The notes beneath the pieces were generated by a model. The model worked only from the letters and a program-made list of their open reading frames with translations. It did not search any database and was not told the DNA's origin. 64,000 nucleotides of DNA from Reichenbachiella sp. (GTDB lineage Bacteria > Bacteroidota > Bacteroidia > Cytophagales > Cyclobacteriaceae): the NCBI RefSeq assembly GCF_033344935.1, contig NZ_JAWPMM010000001.1, positions 1,970,001-2,034,000 on the forward strand. The letters are read 5' to 3'. Made by a program: the position numbers and the translations under genes. Of the stretch, positions 25,796-34,296 are shown in pieces. Numbering within the stretch: position 1 is the first letter of the stretch; each line of letters opens with the position of its first letter.

Positions 25796-28700
25796 ATGAG
25801 TTTTATAAAGTCAGCAATACTGTGTTTAACCTTCCTACCTCTTCTTAGCAGTTATTCATGGGCACAATCCAGTGAAAAAGGCTTGCCCTTTATTGACTAT
25901 TATGCACCGTCAGACTATCGTGCTGGTAGTTTTAATTTCAATGTGATCCGTGATTCATTAGGAATTTATTATTTCTCTAATGACGACGGTGTATTGGTGT
26001 ATAATGGCGTAGACTGGAATCTCATCAAAATTACTAAAGAGAAGTCTGTCTACTGGCTGCAGCAGGATGAAGATGGCGTGATTTACGTAGGATCGGATGG
26101 GGAGTTTGGCTACATGCAAGCTTCCGAAAGTGGTAAACTTTCATACGTTTCTCTTATGGATAAAATTGACCCTAAGTATCATGATTTTGGTTCGGTATGG
26201 GAAGTCGCATGTTCAAGCAAAGAAGTCATATTTAGATCCAAAAAATACTTATTCAGACTGAAAGATGACCAAATCAAAGTTTTCACCGGCGAAGGCATAG
26301 AGTATGACATAGCGTTTACAGTAAACGATACCATTTATACTCGTCAGGTGGGGACTGGTTTAATGTATCTAAATGGTGACGAATTGACGCCAGTAAAAGG
26401 GGGAGAATACTTTGCTGATATGAAGGTTAATATGTTCTTGCCATTTGAGGATAAGTTGCTTGTAGCCAGTCGATTTGATGGATTGTTCCTTTTGGATAGC
26501 GAAGGTACGGTAGAGGTTTTCAAAACTGAAGCCGATGACTTTTTAAAGACCTACAAAATTTACCATGGATGTATCACGTCTAGTGGCAATTATGCCTTTG
26601 CTGCCTATACAAAAGGGGTGGTGATATTGGATAAGCAAGGGCAAATTGTTGAAATGCTGGATGAAAATTCAGGGCTAATCGACTTTCAGTATTTATTTGT
26701 GGGCATGTTCGATCCCCATAATCTTTGGATTGCCAATGGAGTAGGAACAAGTAAGGTGAAAATTCAGTCACCATTGTCTTATTTTGATGAGCGCCGTGGG
26801 CTTAAGGACGTAGGAACGGACATCATCAGATACAAAGGGAATATGTACGCGACCACTTTGCGTGGATTGTACAAAATGCAACCCAATGAGTTTGGTGCTC
26901 ATTTCATACCATTTAATCATGAAGATTACTATGAGGTATTTTCTCTGGACAAAATGGTTGACAAAATGATCGTAGGTTGCCAACGTGGCCTTGTAGCTTT
27001 TGATAATGTAAATTTTGAATATTTGGATACTGAAAGATTGCATTATGCCCAGGTGTCTAAAGATGAATCAGAAGTCTTTGTTGGCCTGGGCGAAGTAGGC
27101 ATGGGGGTTTATTATATGGACCAGTCGAAATTCAAGTTGATTCGGCTAGAAGGTTTTACTGAGCCCATCAAAAAAGTTGAGCAATTAGGTGATAAAATTA
27201 TTTTCTTATCAAAGTACGGCACGTTGGGTGTAGTCACACATCGAGAATCGCAGGGTACACATTATCTAAAACTAGAAGAGTCTTATGAAGTGGGTAATGC
27301 GTCAATCGCTCCCTGCGGAGATAAGATTTTAGTCATAGCTCGTGAGCACTGGTATTATCTGGATGAGTCTGGTCAATTGTCTGAACCTAGACCTTTAGCC
27401 TTATCAAATAAAGCTTCCAAAATTCTACAAGCGGTGGTACTGGCTGACGAGCAAATGTGGGTTAGCTATCAGGATCAGCGACGGATAAACTACAATGAAT
27501 TAGTACGAATGGTGGATGGAAATATGGAAGCTACAGGGATTGCTTTTGGTTCCAGTTTTCATGTGAATTCGTCTTTTTCAGATCAGGATAGTGTTTTATG
27601 GTTTATTGGAGATGAAGGTGCTATTAGATACGATCAGAAAATACCAGTCACAGGAGAGTTAGGGGATTTCAGCTGCCATATCGAAAAAATGGTTTTAGGC
27701 AAGGATTCCTTAATTTTCGAAAATGGATTTAATGTCGATCCTGTGGATTTGCCCTATGATCAAACAGATATTCGCTTCACTTTCTTTACAGATGAGGTAA
27801 ATGCAAGTGATGAAAAATCCTTTCAATATAAATTGGTGGGACGGGACAAAGATTGGTCTGCCTGGACACAGGAAGCCAAAAAGGATTATACTGGTCTGAG
27901 TGCTGGTACTTACACGTTTCAGGTCAGAGCCAAAAATGCCGTTAATCAGATAAGTAAAATTGACACTTATCAGTTCTATGTTAATCGACCATGGTATCGG
28001 TCCAGATATGCGGTCATAGCTTATATCGCTGGTATACTGGTTTTGATTTATGTGTTGTTCAGAATTAGAACGGCTAGTCTGGAGCAAGCCAAGCAAAAGT
28101 TGGAATATTTGGTTTCTAAAAGGACTGCAGAAGTAGAGGAGCAAAAGCGCGATCTGGAGACTCAACGACTTATTCTTCAGAATGCCAATGATACCAAAAA
28201 TCAATTATTTTCCATCATCGGTCATGACTTAAGGAGTCCGCTTAATTCCTTGCAGGGTCTGACTGATTTGATTCAGCACTATCAGGAAGAAGAACAAAGC
28301 CATATGGTCGACGAAATGGTCGAACATATGGCTGAGTCAGTAAAAAGATTGAGACATCTGCTCGACAACTTACTAACCTGGGCCCTGAACCAATCGGGTA
28401 ATTTTAAAGTAAATCCGGAGCTTATCAAGGTGGATTATTTTCTCAAAGAGATTATGTCTATTCTAAATGAGTCAGCCAAATCAAAATCGATAACGCTCAA
28501 ATTGACCGGAGCTTCAGGGTGCTTGATTCATGCGGATAAAAACTCTTTGTCTACAGTAATAAGAAATCTGATCAATAACGCGATTAAGTTTTCAAATGAA
28601 AATTCTGAAATTGAGGTGAATTACTCTTGTGATCATGAGCATACAAAAATCATCATATCCGACCAAGGAGTAGGCATTCCAAAAGATAAATTGGAAGAGA

Positions 28701-28864
28701 TATTTGAACTGACGCACTCTACCTATGGTACCAACAATGAAAAAGGTACCGGTTTAGGGCTGGTTTTGGTGAGTGAGTTTGTAGCTCTCAATGATGGGAC
28801 GATTGAGGTAGCCAGCGAATCCGGAAAAGGAACCACCTTCACACTTTTATTTCCTAATAAGTAG
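25796..28864 (+). CDS. Beta-propeller / Y_Y_Y sensor histidine kinase
   Basis: The protein is 1022 residues from ATG 25796 (a TTG one codon earlier is less likely). It has a signal peptide (ending YSWAQ), a periplasmic beta-propeller made of two-component-regulator propeller repeats (about 30-600), a Y_Y_Y domain (about 643-720; FQYKLVGRDKDWSAWTQ), one membrane helix (about 739-757), a coiled coil, HisKA with IGHDLRSPLNS (about 808) and HATPase_c with RNLINNAIKFS, DQGVGIP and GTGLGLVLV. Unlike the hybrid two-component systems that control many PULs, it has no receiver or AraC domain, so a separate response regulator is needed; none is encoded nearby. The ligand is unknown. It lies between terminated transcripts and appears monocistronic. 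Confidence 0.92.
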   Translation: MSFIKSAILCLTFLPLLSSYSWAQSSEKGLPFIDYYAPSDYRAGSFNFNVIRDSLGIYYFSNDDGVLVYNGVDWNLIKITKEKSVYWLQQDEDGVIYVGSDGEFGYMQASESGKLSYVSLMDKIDPKYHDFGSVWEVACSSKEVIFRSKKYLFRLKDDQIKVFTGEGIEYDIAFTVNDTIYTRQVGTGLMYLNGDELTPVKGGEYFADMKVNMFLPFEDKLLVASRFDGLFLLDSEGTVEVFKTEADDFLKTYKIYHGCITSSGNYAFAAYTKGVVILDKQGQIVEMLDENSGLIDFQYLFVGMFDPHNLWIANGVGTSKVKIQSPLSYFDERRGLKDVGTDIIRYKGNMYATTLRGLYKMQPNEFGAHFIPFNHEDYYEVFSLDKMVDKMIVGCQRGLVAFDNVNFEYLDTERLHYAQVSKDESEVFVGLGEVGMGVYYMDQSKFKLIRLEGFTEPIKKVEQLGDKIIFLSKYGTLGVVTHRESQGTHYLKLEESYEVGNASIAPCGDKILVIAREHWYYLDESGQLSEPRPLALSNKASKILQAVVLADEQMWVSYQDQRRINYNELVRMVDGNMEATGIAFGSSFHVNSSFSDQDSVLWFIGDEGAIRYDQKIPVTGELGDFSCHIEKMVLGKDSLIFENGFNVDPVDLPYDQTDIRFTFFTDEVNASDEKSFQYKLVGRDKDWSAWTQEAKKDYTGLSAGTYTFQVRAKNAVNQISKIDTYQFYVNRPWYRSRYAVIAYIAGILVLIYVLFRIRTASLEQAKQKLEYLVSKRTAEVEEQKRDLETQRLILQNANDTKNQLFSIIGHDLRSPLNSLQGLTDLIQHYQEEEQSHMVDEMVEHMAESVKRLRHLLDNLLTWALNQSGNFKVNPELIKVDYFLKEIMSILNESAKSKSITLKLTGASGCLIHADKNSLSTVIRNLINNAIKFSNENSEIEVNYSCDHEHTKIIISDQGVGIPKDKLEEIFELTHSTYGTNNEKGTGLGLVLVSEFVALNDGTIEVASESGKGTTFTLLFPNK

Positions 28865-28906
28865 TCGTTTGACAGGAGGAATCTGCTGTTTATTAGAGCT
28901 GCTATT

Positions 28907-28932
28907 ATTTCATTTGCAAATAGGAAACTAAT
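28907..28932 (+). promoter_or_regulatory. 26-base shared upstream element, copy 2
   Basis: Identical to 7256-7281 (minus strand). It contains the palindrome ATTTGCAAAT and then AGGAAACTAAT. It ends 47 bases before the PadR ATG and overlaps the left arm of the inverted repeat at 28929-28951. Confidence 0.65.
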
Positions 28933-28951
28933 ACATGTACTTCACGTATTA
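28929..28951. promoter_or_regulatory. Inverted repeat in front of the PadR gene, candidate autoregulatory operator
   Basis: Arms TAATACATG and CACGTATTA (8 of 9 positions complementary) with a 5-base spacer, 28 bases before the PadR start codon. PadR repressors commonly bind such palindromes in their own promoters. The second copy of the 26-base element (7256) lacks this palindrome. Confidence 0.5.
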
Positions 28952-28979
28952 GAATCCTAATTGTAGAATATATCTAATT

Positions 28980-29330
28980 ATGAAAGGAACATATCTTGGA
29001 GAGTTTGAAGAACTCGTGCTTTTGGTCATTGGTGTATTAAATGAAAATGCCTACAGTATTTCAATCAAAGAAGAACTCAAAGAGCGAACAGGAAGAAACC
29101 CTAGTATCGGTGCCTTGCACTCTGCACTCAATAGATTGACAGAAAAAGGCTTTATTAGTTCACAAGAAGGAGGAGCCACCAAAGAAAGGGGAGGAAGGAG
29201 AAAACGATTTTATACGATTACTTCTGCAGGCAGAGCCGCCGCTAGAGAAGCGCACGATTTACGAACCGGCCTGTATCAGGCCATGCCAAGTCTTTCCTTC
29301 AAGGGGCTATCATTGGTATGGATGAATTAA
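28980..29330 (+). CDS. PadR-family transcriptional regulator
   Basis: A 116-residue winged-helix protein: LGEFEELVLLVIGVL at the N terminus, then SISIKEELKERTGRNPSIGALHSALNRL (recognition helix and wing) and GRRKRFYTITSAGRAAAREA. This is the short PadR subtype. In this phylum such genes commonly stand directly before a large FtsX-type permease, and here they overlap by 13 bases. It likely represses or activates its own operon through the palindrome upstream. The effector is unknown. Confidence 0.93.
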   Translation: MKGTYLGEFEELVLLVIGVLNENAYSISIKEELKERTGRNPSIGALHSALNRLTEKGFISSQEGGATKERGGRRKRFYTITSAGRAAAREAHDLRTGLYQAMPSLSFKGLSLVWMN

Positions 29331-31966
29331 AACCACCGAAATGGGTCACTCGGTTTTTGGATGTCTTTTGTAAGGAAGAGCATTCAGAAATGCTCAAAGG
29401 AGACCTGTATGAACTCTACGCCGATAGATATCAGAAGAAGGGTAAATGGTATGCAAAGCTCTTGGTTTGGTTTGATGCATTCGATTTACTCAGACCTTTT
29501 CTACTCAAAAAAAACTCAATAACACATAACAACACAATCGCCATGTTCAAAAATTTTCTCAAAATAGCTTATCGAAATTTCATGCGCCAGCGTGTGTATA
29601 GTTTGATTAATACCGCAGGTCTGGCTATTGGGGTCGCTTGTTTTTTGTTGATCTTCCTGTATATCCACGATGAGTTGGGTTATGATCGCTTTCACTCTAA
29701 ATCTGATAGAACATACCGGATATTAGAACACTTTGAAAGTGACGGCGTGGGAGAACATTCTGCTAGTCAGCCATTTCCTGTTGGACCATCATTGATCAAT
29801 GATTACCCTGTTCAGATCGATCATATGACAAGGTTATTTGATTTTCAGTCACCTTTTTTGGCTTTGGCCAATCGAAAATTGGATCGAAGCTTCAATGAAC
29901 CGAATGTCTTTTTTGTAGACTCTACTTTTTTCGATGTTTTTGACTTTGAAATGATAGTTGGAGATAAGCGTACGGCACTGGATGAACCAAATTCTATTCT
30001 CATTACAGAAACAATGGCTAAGAAATATTTTAGCGAAGAAAATCCCTTAGGGCAAAATCTGGAGTTTCAGGGAGAAAGAAATTTGGTGGTGAAGGGGATA
30101 CTCGCAGATGCACCACACAACGCTCATTTTCAATTCGACTTTTTGGTTTCCTTTTCTACTTTGAGAGCGCATTACAAAGAGCGAAATCAAGAACGAACCA
30201 TGAATGGATGGTATTGGAATCCTTGTTGGACCTATTTGGTGCTTAATGAAAATACAGATCCAAAGACATTATCAGACATGCTTCCTGATTTTGTACAGAA
30301 ATATTTTCAAGAAGGCATTAGAGATGATATCACTATGGAATTGCAACCACTGACTGATATTCATTTGAAGTCGAAATTGGACTATGAAATTCAAGCCAAT
30401 AGTAATGAAAGCAATATTTATGTGTTTTCTGCGGTAGCAGTTTTTGTGTTGTTGATAGCAGTTATCAACTTTATTAACCTTTCTACCGCAAGAGCTACTA
30501 AGCGAGCTAAGGAAGTAGGAATCAGAAAGGCACTAGGTAGTCTGAAAAAGCAGCTGATTTATCAGTTTATATTCGAATCTATTCTACAGACTATTCTTGC
30601 ATTGATCATTGCCGTGATGGGCATTGTTTTCATATTGCCAAGCTTCAACGCACTGACAGAGAAATCAATCACATTGATGACTTTTTGGTCACCAGTCTAC
30701 CTCTCGGCGGTGGCAGGACTTACCTTGTTTGTAGGGCTGGTTGCAGGGTTTTATCCAGCATTTGTGCTATCATCTTTCAAAACTACTGAGGTGATTAAAG
30801 GGGGCAAGCTCAATAATCATGGAATGAATTTTAGAAAGGTGTTGGTGATTCTTCAGTTTTCCATATCTATGGTCCTTATCGTTGGAACAATAGTGGCCAT
30901 CAAACAGCTACAATTTTTGCAAGATGATGATTTAGGATTCAATAAGGAGGCGGTCATTATGGTGCCGGTTATTGGGACACCTATTGCCAATCATTACGAA
31001 AGTATGAAAAGTGAGATGCTGACTAATTCAGCTATTAAATCAGTAACTGCCTTAGAGGAGGTCTTGGGAGCCAAACATCAGGTTATGAATTATACATTTG
31101 AAGGTATAGAGAAATCTAAACCCTATCCGAGGCTTTTCATGAGACATGATTTTCTGAAAACTTTTGACATTCCGCTGTTGGCGGGAAGAACCTATGACGA
31201 GTCGCATGTTACCGACGATAGTTTGGCGCTGGTCGTGAATGAAACTATGATCAAGCAGTTGGGATATGGTACGCCAGAGGCTGCGATAGGAAAAGGCGTA
31301 GAATTAATGAGGCGTAGAAAAGGGAAAATTATTGGCGTGGTGGAGGATTTTAACTTCACTTCCAAACATCACCCGATGTCGCCTATTGCCTTAGATCTTT
31401 GGACTCAGCCTTTCACTTTCAATCTGTTTATGAAATATATGGCGGTAAAAGTAGATGCTAATAACCTTCAAGAATCTATTGCCATTGTTGAATCTAATTG
31501 GCAGAAGTTCATTCCGAGTAGACCGTTTGAGTATTTCTTTTTAGAAGATCGATTGAACGAGTCGTACAAAGCAGAAAGTAAGCTAAGTATGATCACAACC
31601 GTGTTTTCTGGACTGGCCATTCTGGTCGCTTGTTTAGGCTTGTTTGGATTGGCCACTTTTACCATGGAGCAGCGGACTAAGGAGATTGGAATTAGAAAAG
31701 TACTCGGAATTCAAACCAAGGATATCGTCTTGCTTTTGTCTAAAGACTTTATGATCCTTGTCGTTATATCCTTCGTAATAGCAGCACCTATCGCTTACCT
31801 GATGATTGATTGGTGGTTGGCAAGTTTTGCCTATCGCATCGATCTAATGCTATGGCCTTTTGCAGTGGCAGGATTGGCTACATTTCTGGTGGCCATGATC
31901 ACAGTGGGGGCACATTCACTCAAAGCGGCGACCATTAATCCTGTAAAAACGTTGAAATATGAGTAA
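29318..31966 (+). CDS. FtsX/MacB-type ABC transporter permease with prefix domain
   Basis: An 882-residue membrane protein. Residues about 1-65 form the permease prefix domain (PPKWVTRFLDVFCKEEHSEMLKGDLYELYADRYQ split over the start), followed by two MacB-periplasmic-core/FtsX repeats: membrane helix about 97-117, periplasmic domain, FtsX helices about 370-500 (with TKRAKEVGIRKALGS), a second periplasmic core, and C-terminal helices with TKEIGIRKVLGI. No ATPase domain is present, so an ABC ATPase encoded elsewhere would be required. Such systems move lipids, peptides or act as mechanotransmitters in the envelope. Overlap with padR indicates coupled expression. Confidence 0.9.
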   Translation: MDELKPPKWVTRFLDVFCKEEHSEMLKGDLYELYADRYQKKGKWYAKLLVWFDAFDLLRPFLLKKNSITHNNTIAMFKNFLKIAYRNFMRQRVYSLINTAGLAIGVACFLLIFLYIHDELGYDRFHSKSDRTYRILEHFESDGVGEHSASQPFPVGPSLINDYPVQIDHMTRLFDFQSPFLALANRKLDRSFNEPNVFFVDSTFFDVFDFEMIVGDKRTALDEPNSILITETMAKKYFSEENPLGQNLEFQGERNLVVKGILADAPHNAHFQFDFLVSFSTLRAHYKERNQERTMNGWYWNPCWTYLVLNENTDPKTLSDMLPDFVQKYFQEGIRDDITMELQPLTDIHLKSKLDYEIQANSNESNIYVFSAVAVFVLLIAVINFINLSTARATKRAKEVGIRKALGSLKKQLIYQFIFESILQTILALIIAVMGIVFILPSFNALTEKSITLMTFWSPVYLSAVAGLTLFVGLVAGFYPAFVLSSFKTTEVIKGGKLNNHGMNFRKVLVILQFSISMVLIVGTIVAIKQLQFLQDDDLGFNKEAVIMVPVIGTPIANHYESMKSEMLTNSAIKSVTALEEVLGAKHQVMNYTFEGIEKSKPYPRLFMRHDFLKTFDIPLLAGRTYDESHVTDDSLALVVNETMIKQLGYGTPEAAIGKGVELMRRRKGKIIGVVEDFNFTSKHHPMSPIALDLWTQPFTFNLFMKYMAVKVDANNLQESIAIVESNWQKFIPSRPFEYFFLEDRLNESYKAESKLSMITTVFSGLAILVACLGLFGLATFTMEQRTKEIGIRKVLGIQTKDIVLLLSKDFMILVVISFVIAAPIAYLMIDWWLASFAYRIDLMLWPFAVAGLATFLVAMITVGAHSLKAATINPVKTLKYE

Positions 31967-31974
31967 CTGATTTT

Positions 31975-32013
31975 GTCTGACGAATTGAATCCAGTTTATT
32001 CAATTCGTCAGAC
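31975..32013. terminator. 16-base-pair perfect hairpin between convergent genes
   Basis: Arms GTCTGACGAATTGAAT and its exact complement, separated by a 7-base loop, lie between the permease stop (31966) and the convergent HTH gene stop (32021). There is no good T-run on either strand, so it may act as a bidirectional barrier or mRNA 3'-end stabiliser rather than a classical terminator. Confidence 0.55.
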
Positions 32014-32020
32014 TAATGTC

Positions 32021-32803
32021 TTATTGTGCAGCTTTTAAACGATCAAAAACTTTGTAAATCAGCATGATTTGCAAAATGGTGGCTGGCAGTAAAATGAATA
32101 GTCCAATAAAACCGAGTACAAAGGATAAAAAGCAAAGTCCAGCTAAAATTTGAAGGATTCCGGCTATTCTTGATAGGTCTCCAAGTTCTGAAGCTAGTTT
32201 GAAAAGGGCTACACCGAAGGCTATATCAATTCCGGCAAACACGACGCCCTCTATTCCTTTCACTAAAAGGAATTCTTCTTCACTAAAATTAGAGAATAGG
32301 GTGATGATGTCGTAAAACTCCATAATAGACATGGACCCAAGCATAAGAATAGCACTGATTTTTAGAAAAGCGTTATTATGGATCTTTCCAATTTCTACAA
32401 AGCCAAACATAAAGAAGATATAGGTCGCTAAAATGATGAGTTTAACACTGGTATAAGTCCAGCTGTAGTAGATGGGTAAATCAATTTCAAATCGATAGAA
32501 GTCTAAAAAGGATTCTGCTATTCCGGTCAGGAAGTAGATTGTTCCCATGATCCATGCGACATTCAGCAGATCAAGCCTTCTTTTCTTTTGCGATCGGTCT
32601 TGAATTTGATTGAAGTCGTAGTCCAAGGATTCCAGAATTATCTTTAGCGTAGAATCTCTGGGTGTCACTTCACCTGCTTCAATTCTTTGAATTGTTCTGA
32701 CGCTTACATTGCATCTGTCGACTAATTCTTCCTGAGTGATCTTCTTTTCTTGACGGAGCGCGAGTATAGTTTGTCCTAACTGTGGTTGTTTTAGAGTTGC
32801 CAT
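32021..32803 (-). CDS. XRE-type HTH protein fused to membrane helices
   Basis: A 260-residue protein. Residues about 10-70 are an XRE-type helix-turn-helix (LGQTILALRQEKKITQEELVDRCNVSVRTIQRIEAG), followed by a basic linker and about five or six hydrophobic segments (LLNVAWIMGTIYFLTGI; LIILATYIFFMFGFV; ISAILMLGSM; IDIAFGVALFKL; GLCFLSFVLGFIGLFILLP). DNA binding would occur at the membrane, so it may be a one-component membrane-bound regulator. It is followed on the same strand's upstream side by a small membrane protein (32903). Signal and targets unknown. Confidence 0.85.
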   Translation of the reverse strand: MATLKQPQLGQTILALRQEKKITQEELVDRCNVSVRTIQRIEAGEVTPRDSTLKIILESLDYDFNQIQDRSQKKRRLDLLNVAWIMGTIYFLTGIAESFLDFYRFEIDLPIYYSWTYTSVKLIILATYIFFMFGFVEIGKIHNNAFLKISAILMLGSMSIMEFYDIITLFSNFSEEEFLLVKGIEGVVFAGIDIAFGVALFKLASELGDLSRIAGILQILAGLCFLSFVLGFIGLFILLPATILQIMLIYKVFDRLKAAQ

Positions 32804-32902
32804 TTTCTTTTCGTTTTTTGCAAGCTTAGCAGACCCTCAATGATAGTTCAAATTTTGGATTTGAATCTTACCCGACATTTACCCGTCATTTGTCCTGATA
32901 GT

Positions 32903-33340
32903 TTATTTGGGGCTTTTTTTTAGGTTTTGAATGAGTTGCACCTCGATCATTAGCAACCAGAAAAGCACGATAAATTCCATACCGACCATCACGTACCATT
33001 CGAATGGATAGGTCAATGCAGAGGTATCAAATCCAAAACTCAAATAAATCAATAGGATACTTCCAACAGAAACAAAAGCAAAGATGATGATGAATGGAAG
33101 TGTGAGCTGATGCGTTTTCTGAGCAACAAATTTCATCAACATGTAACTGTGTCTAAAGGCAATCAAAGAAGCACCTAGATAAAAAACGGCAGAAAGGGGG
33201 TTGGTAATGATGGTGAAAAACTCAAGCGGAGGATCGATCCTTGACAGATAGTCGAAATCGAATAAATATCCGACATATAAAATAGAAAATAGTGCAAAAC
33301 CAATGTTCCAGTACCGCTCTCCCTTTTCTATTTTGATCAC
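32903..33340 (-). CDS. Small four-helix membrane protein, unknown
   Basis: A 145-residue protein starting at GTG, with four predicted membrane helices (about 11-27, 48-64, 79-101, 117-136) and short polar loops. No family is recognised. It is transcribed in the same direction as, and 99 bases ahead of, the HTH-membrane fusion; the two could form an operon, though the gap is long enough for a promoter. Confidence 0.6.
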   Translation of the reverse strand: MIKIEKGERYWNIGFALFSILYVGYLFDFDYLSRIDPPLEFFTIITNPLSAVFYLGASLIAFRHSYMLMKFVAQKTHQLTLPFIIIFAFVSVGSILLIYLSFGFDTSALTYPFEWYVMVGMEFIVLFWLLMIEVQLIQNLKKSPK

Positions 33341-33411
33341 TCTTCTTCTTATTTCAAATGCTTGCTCAAAAATGCATATAACGGTTGACTTATGAAAAGG
33401 ATATGTTTATT

Positions 33412-33445
33412 AAACCTTATAGGTTTTCGAAAACCTATAAGGTTT
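33412..33445. repeat. 34-base perfect palindrome
   Basis: The sequence reads identically on both strands over 34 bases, with arms AAACCTTATAGGTTTTC. It lies in the intergenic region 33341-33617, which holds no supported gene. The type (AT-rich, hairpin-forming, intergenic) resembles dispersed palindromes of Bacteroidota; it could also block transcription from either side. Confidence 0.7.
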
Positions 33446-33458
33446 GGTTGGATAAAAG

Positions 33459-33484
33459 AAAAGACCCTCTCTCAAGGGTCTTTT
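33459..33484. terminator. Bidirectional terminator-like hairpin
   Basis: Perfect 10-base stem AAAAGACCCT/AGGGTCTTTT with a 6-base loop, about 134 bases beyond the eda stop on the minus strand. T-rich tracts occur on both sides (CTTTTAT on minus, CTTTTC on plus). It is probably the end of the kdgK-pfp-eda transcript. Confidence 0.65.
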
Positions 33485-33558
33485 CATTGATGCATAATCC
33501 ATCGGGCAATGGACTATATCGTAATAAACACACTAATCGTTTTTCTTTCGTATGGTCA

Positions 33559-33610
33559 GTTGGTGTTGTCACCAACAAGCACACAGCAATGGTTCGTGTC
33601 TCCACGAACC
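33559..33610. repeat. Paired small hairpins downstream of eda
   Basis: Two perfect short hairpins lie 14 bases apart: GTTGGTG/CACCAAC (33559-33576, loop TTGT) and GGTTCGTG/CACGAACC (33591-33610, loop TCTC). They look like a dispersed repeat element rather than a gene. Confidence 0.5.
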
Positions 33611-33617
33611 AAACCAT

Positions 33618-34292
33618 TTAACGTTCTCTCAACTTCTGAATCAAAGCCAAAGTAGCTTTCACTTTTGCTGTTAATCCAGCATAGTCGTACTCTCCTTCGG
33701 AGTTTTTCACGAACAATTTCGATCCCATACCCACACAGTGCACGCCAGCGTTGATCCAGCCTTTGAGGTTGTCTTCAGTAGGCTCTACACCACCAGTAGG
33801 CATGATGCTACTCCATGGGAATGGGCCTTTTACGGCAGCTACGAAAGATGGTCCACCTACCTGAGAACCAGGGAAGATTTTTACCACCTCAGCGCCTAAT
33901 TCCTCAGCATAAGAGATTTCAGTCAATGAACCACAGCCTGGTGACCAAGCGATTTTTCTACGGTTACAAACCTTCGCCATGTCTGCATTCAAGATAGGAG
34001 AGACTACAAAGTTGGCTCCATTTTGAATGTACAAAGAAGTAGTGCCTGCATCTACCACAGACCCAATACCTAAGATCAACTCAGGTGTTTCTTTGGCTGC
34101 CCATTTGTTCAATTCAGTGAAAACCTCATGAGCGAAATCGCCTCTGTTGACAAATTCGAAAACTCTTACTCCGCCTTCGTAACAGGCCTTCAATATCTTT
34201 TTGCAGATCTCGATGTCTTTGTGATAAAACACAGGCACCATCCCGGTGGCCCCCATCTGCTGCGCTACTTCTATTCTTGTAAATCGTGCCAT
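33618..34292 (-). CDS. eda: 2-keto-3-deoxy-6-phosphogluconate (KDPG) aldolase
   Basis: A 224-residue class I aldolase of the Eda/KHG family, splitting KDPG into pyruvate and glyceraldehyde 3-phosphate. Visible: the Glu-containing strand VRVFEFVNRG (about 42-51), GIGSVVDAG, SPGCGSLTEI, and the Schiff-base lysine in EVVKIFPGSQVGG (about 137-149), then IMPTGGVEP and the phosphate-site AGVHCVGMGSKLF. It is the last gene of the minus-strand operon kdgK-pfp-eda, four bases after the phosphofructokinase stop. The operon next to alginate lyases makes it the final step of the uronate route. Hydroxy-ketoglutarate aldolase activity is possible as a side reaction. Confidence 0.93.
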   Translation of the reverse strand: MARFTRIEVAQQMGATGMVPVFYHKDIEICKKILKACYEGGVRVFEFVNRGDFAHEVFTELNKWAAKETPELILGIGSVVDAGTTSLYIQNGANFVVSPILNADMAKVCNRRKIAWSPGCGSLTEISYAEELGAEVVKIFPGSQVGGPSFVAAVKGPFPWSSIMPTGGVEPTEDNLKGWINAGVHCVGMGSKLFVKNSEGEYDYAGLTAKVKATLALIQKLRER

Positions 34293-34296
34293 AATT

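Noticed and set aside
33385-33621. 78-codon plus-strand ORF and its minus-strand partner near 33.4-33.6 kb
   Set aside because: Both read across the palindrome and hairpins; no plausible protein.
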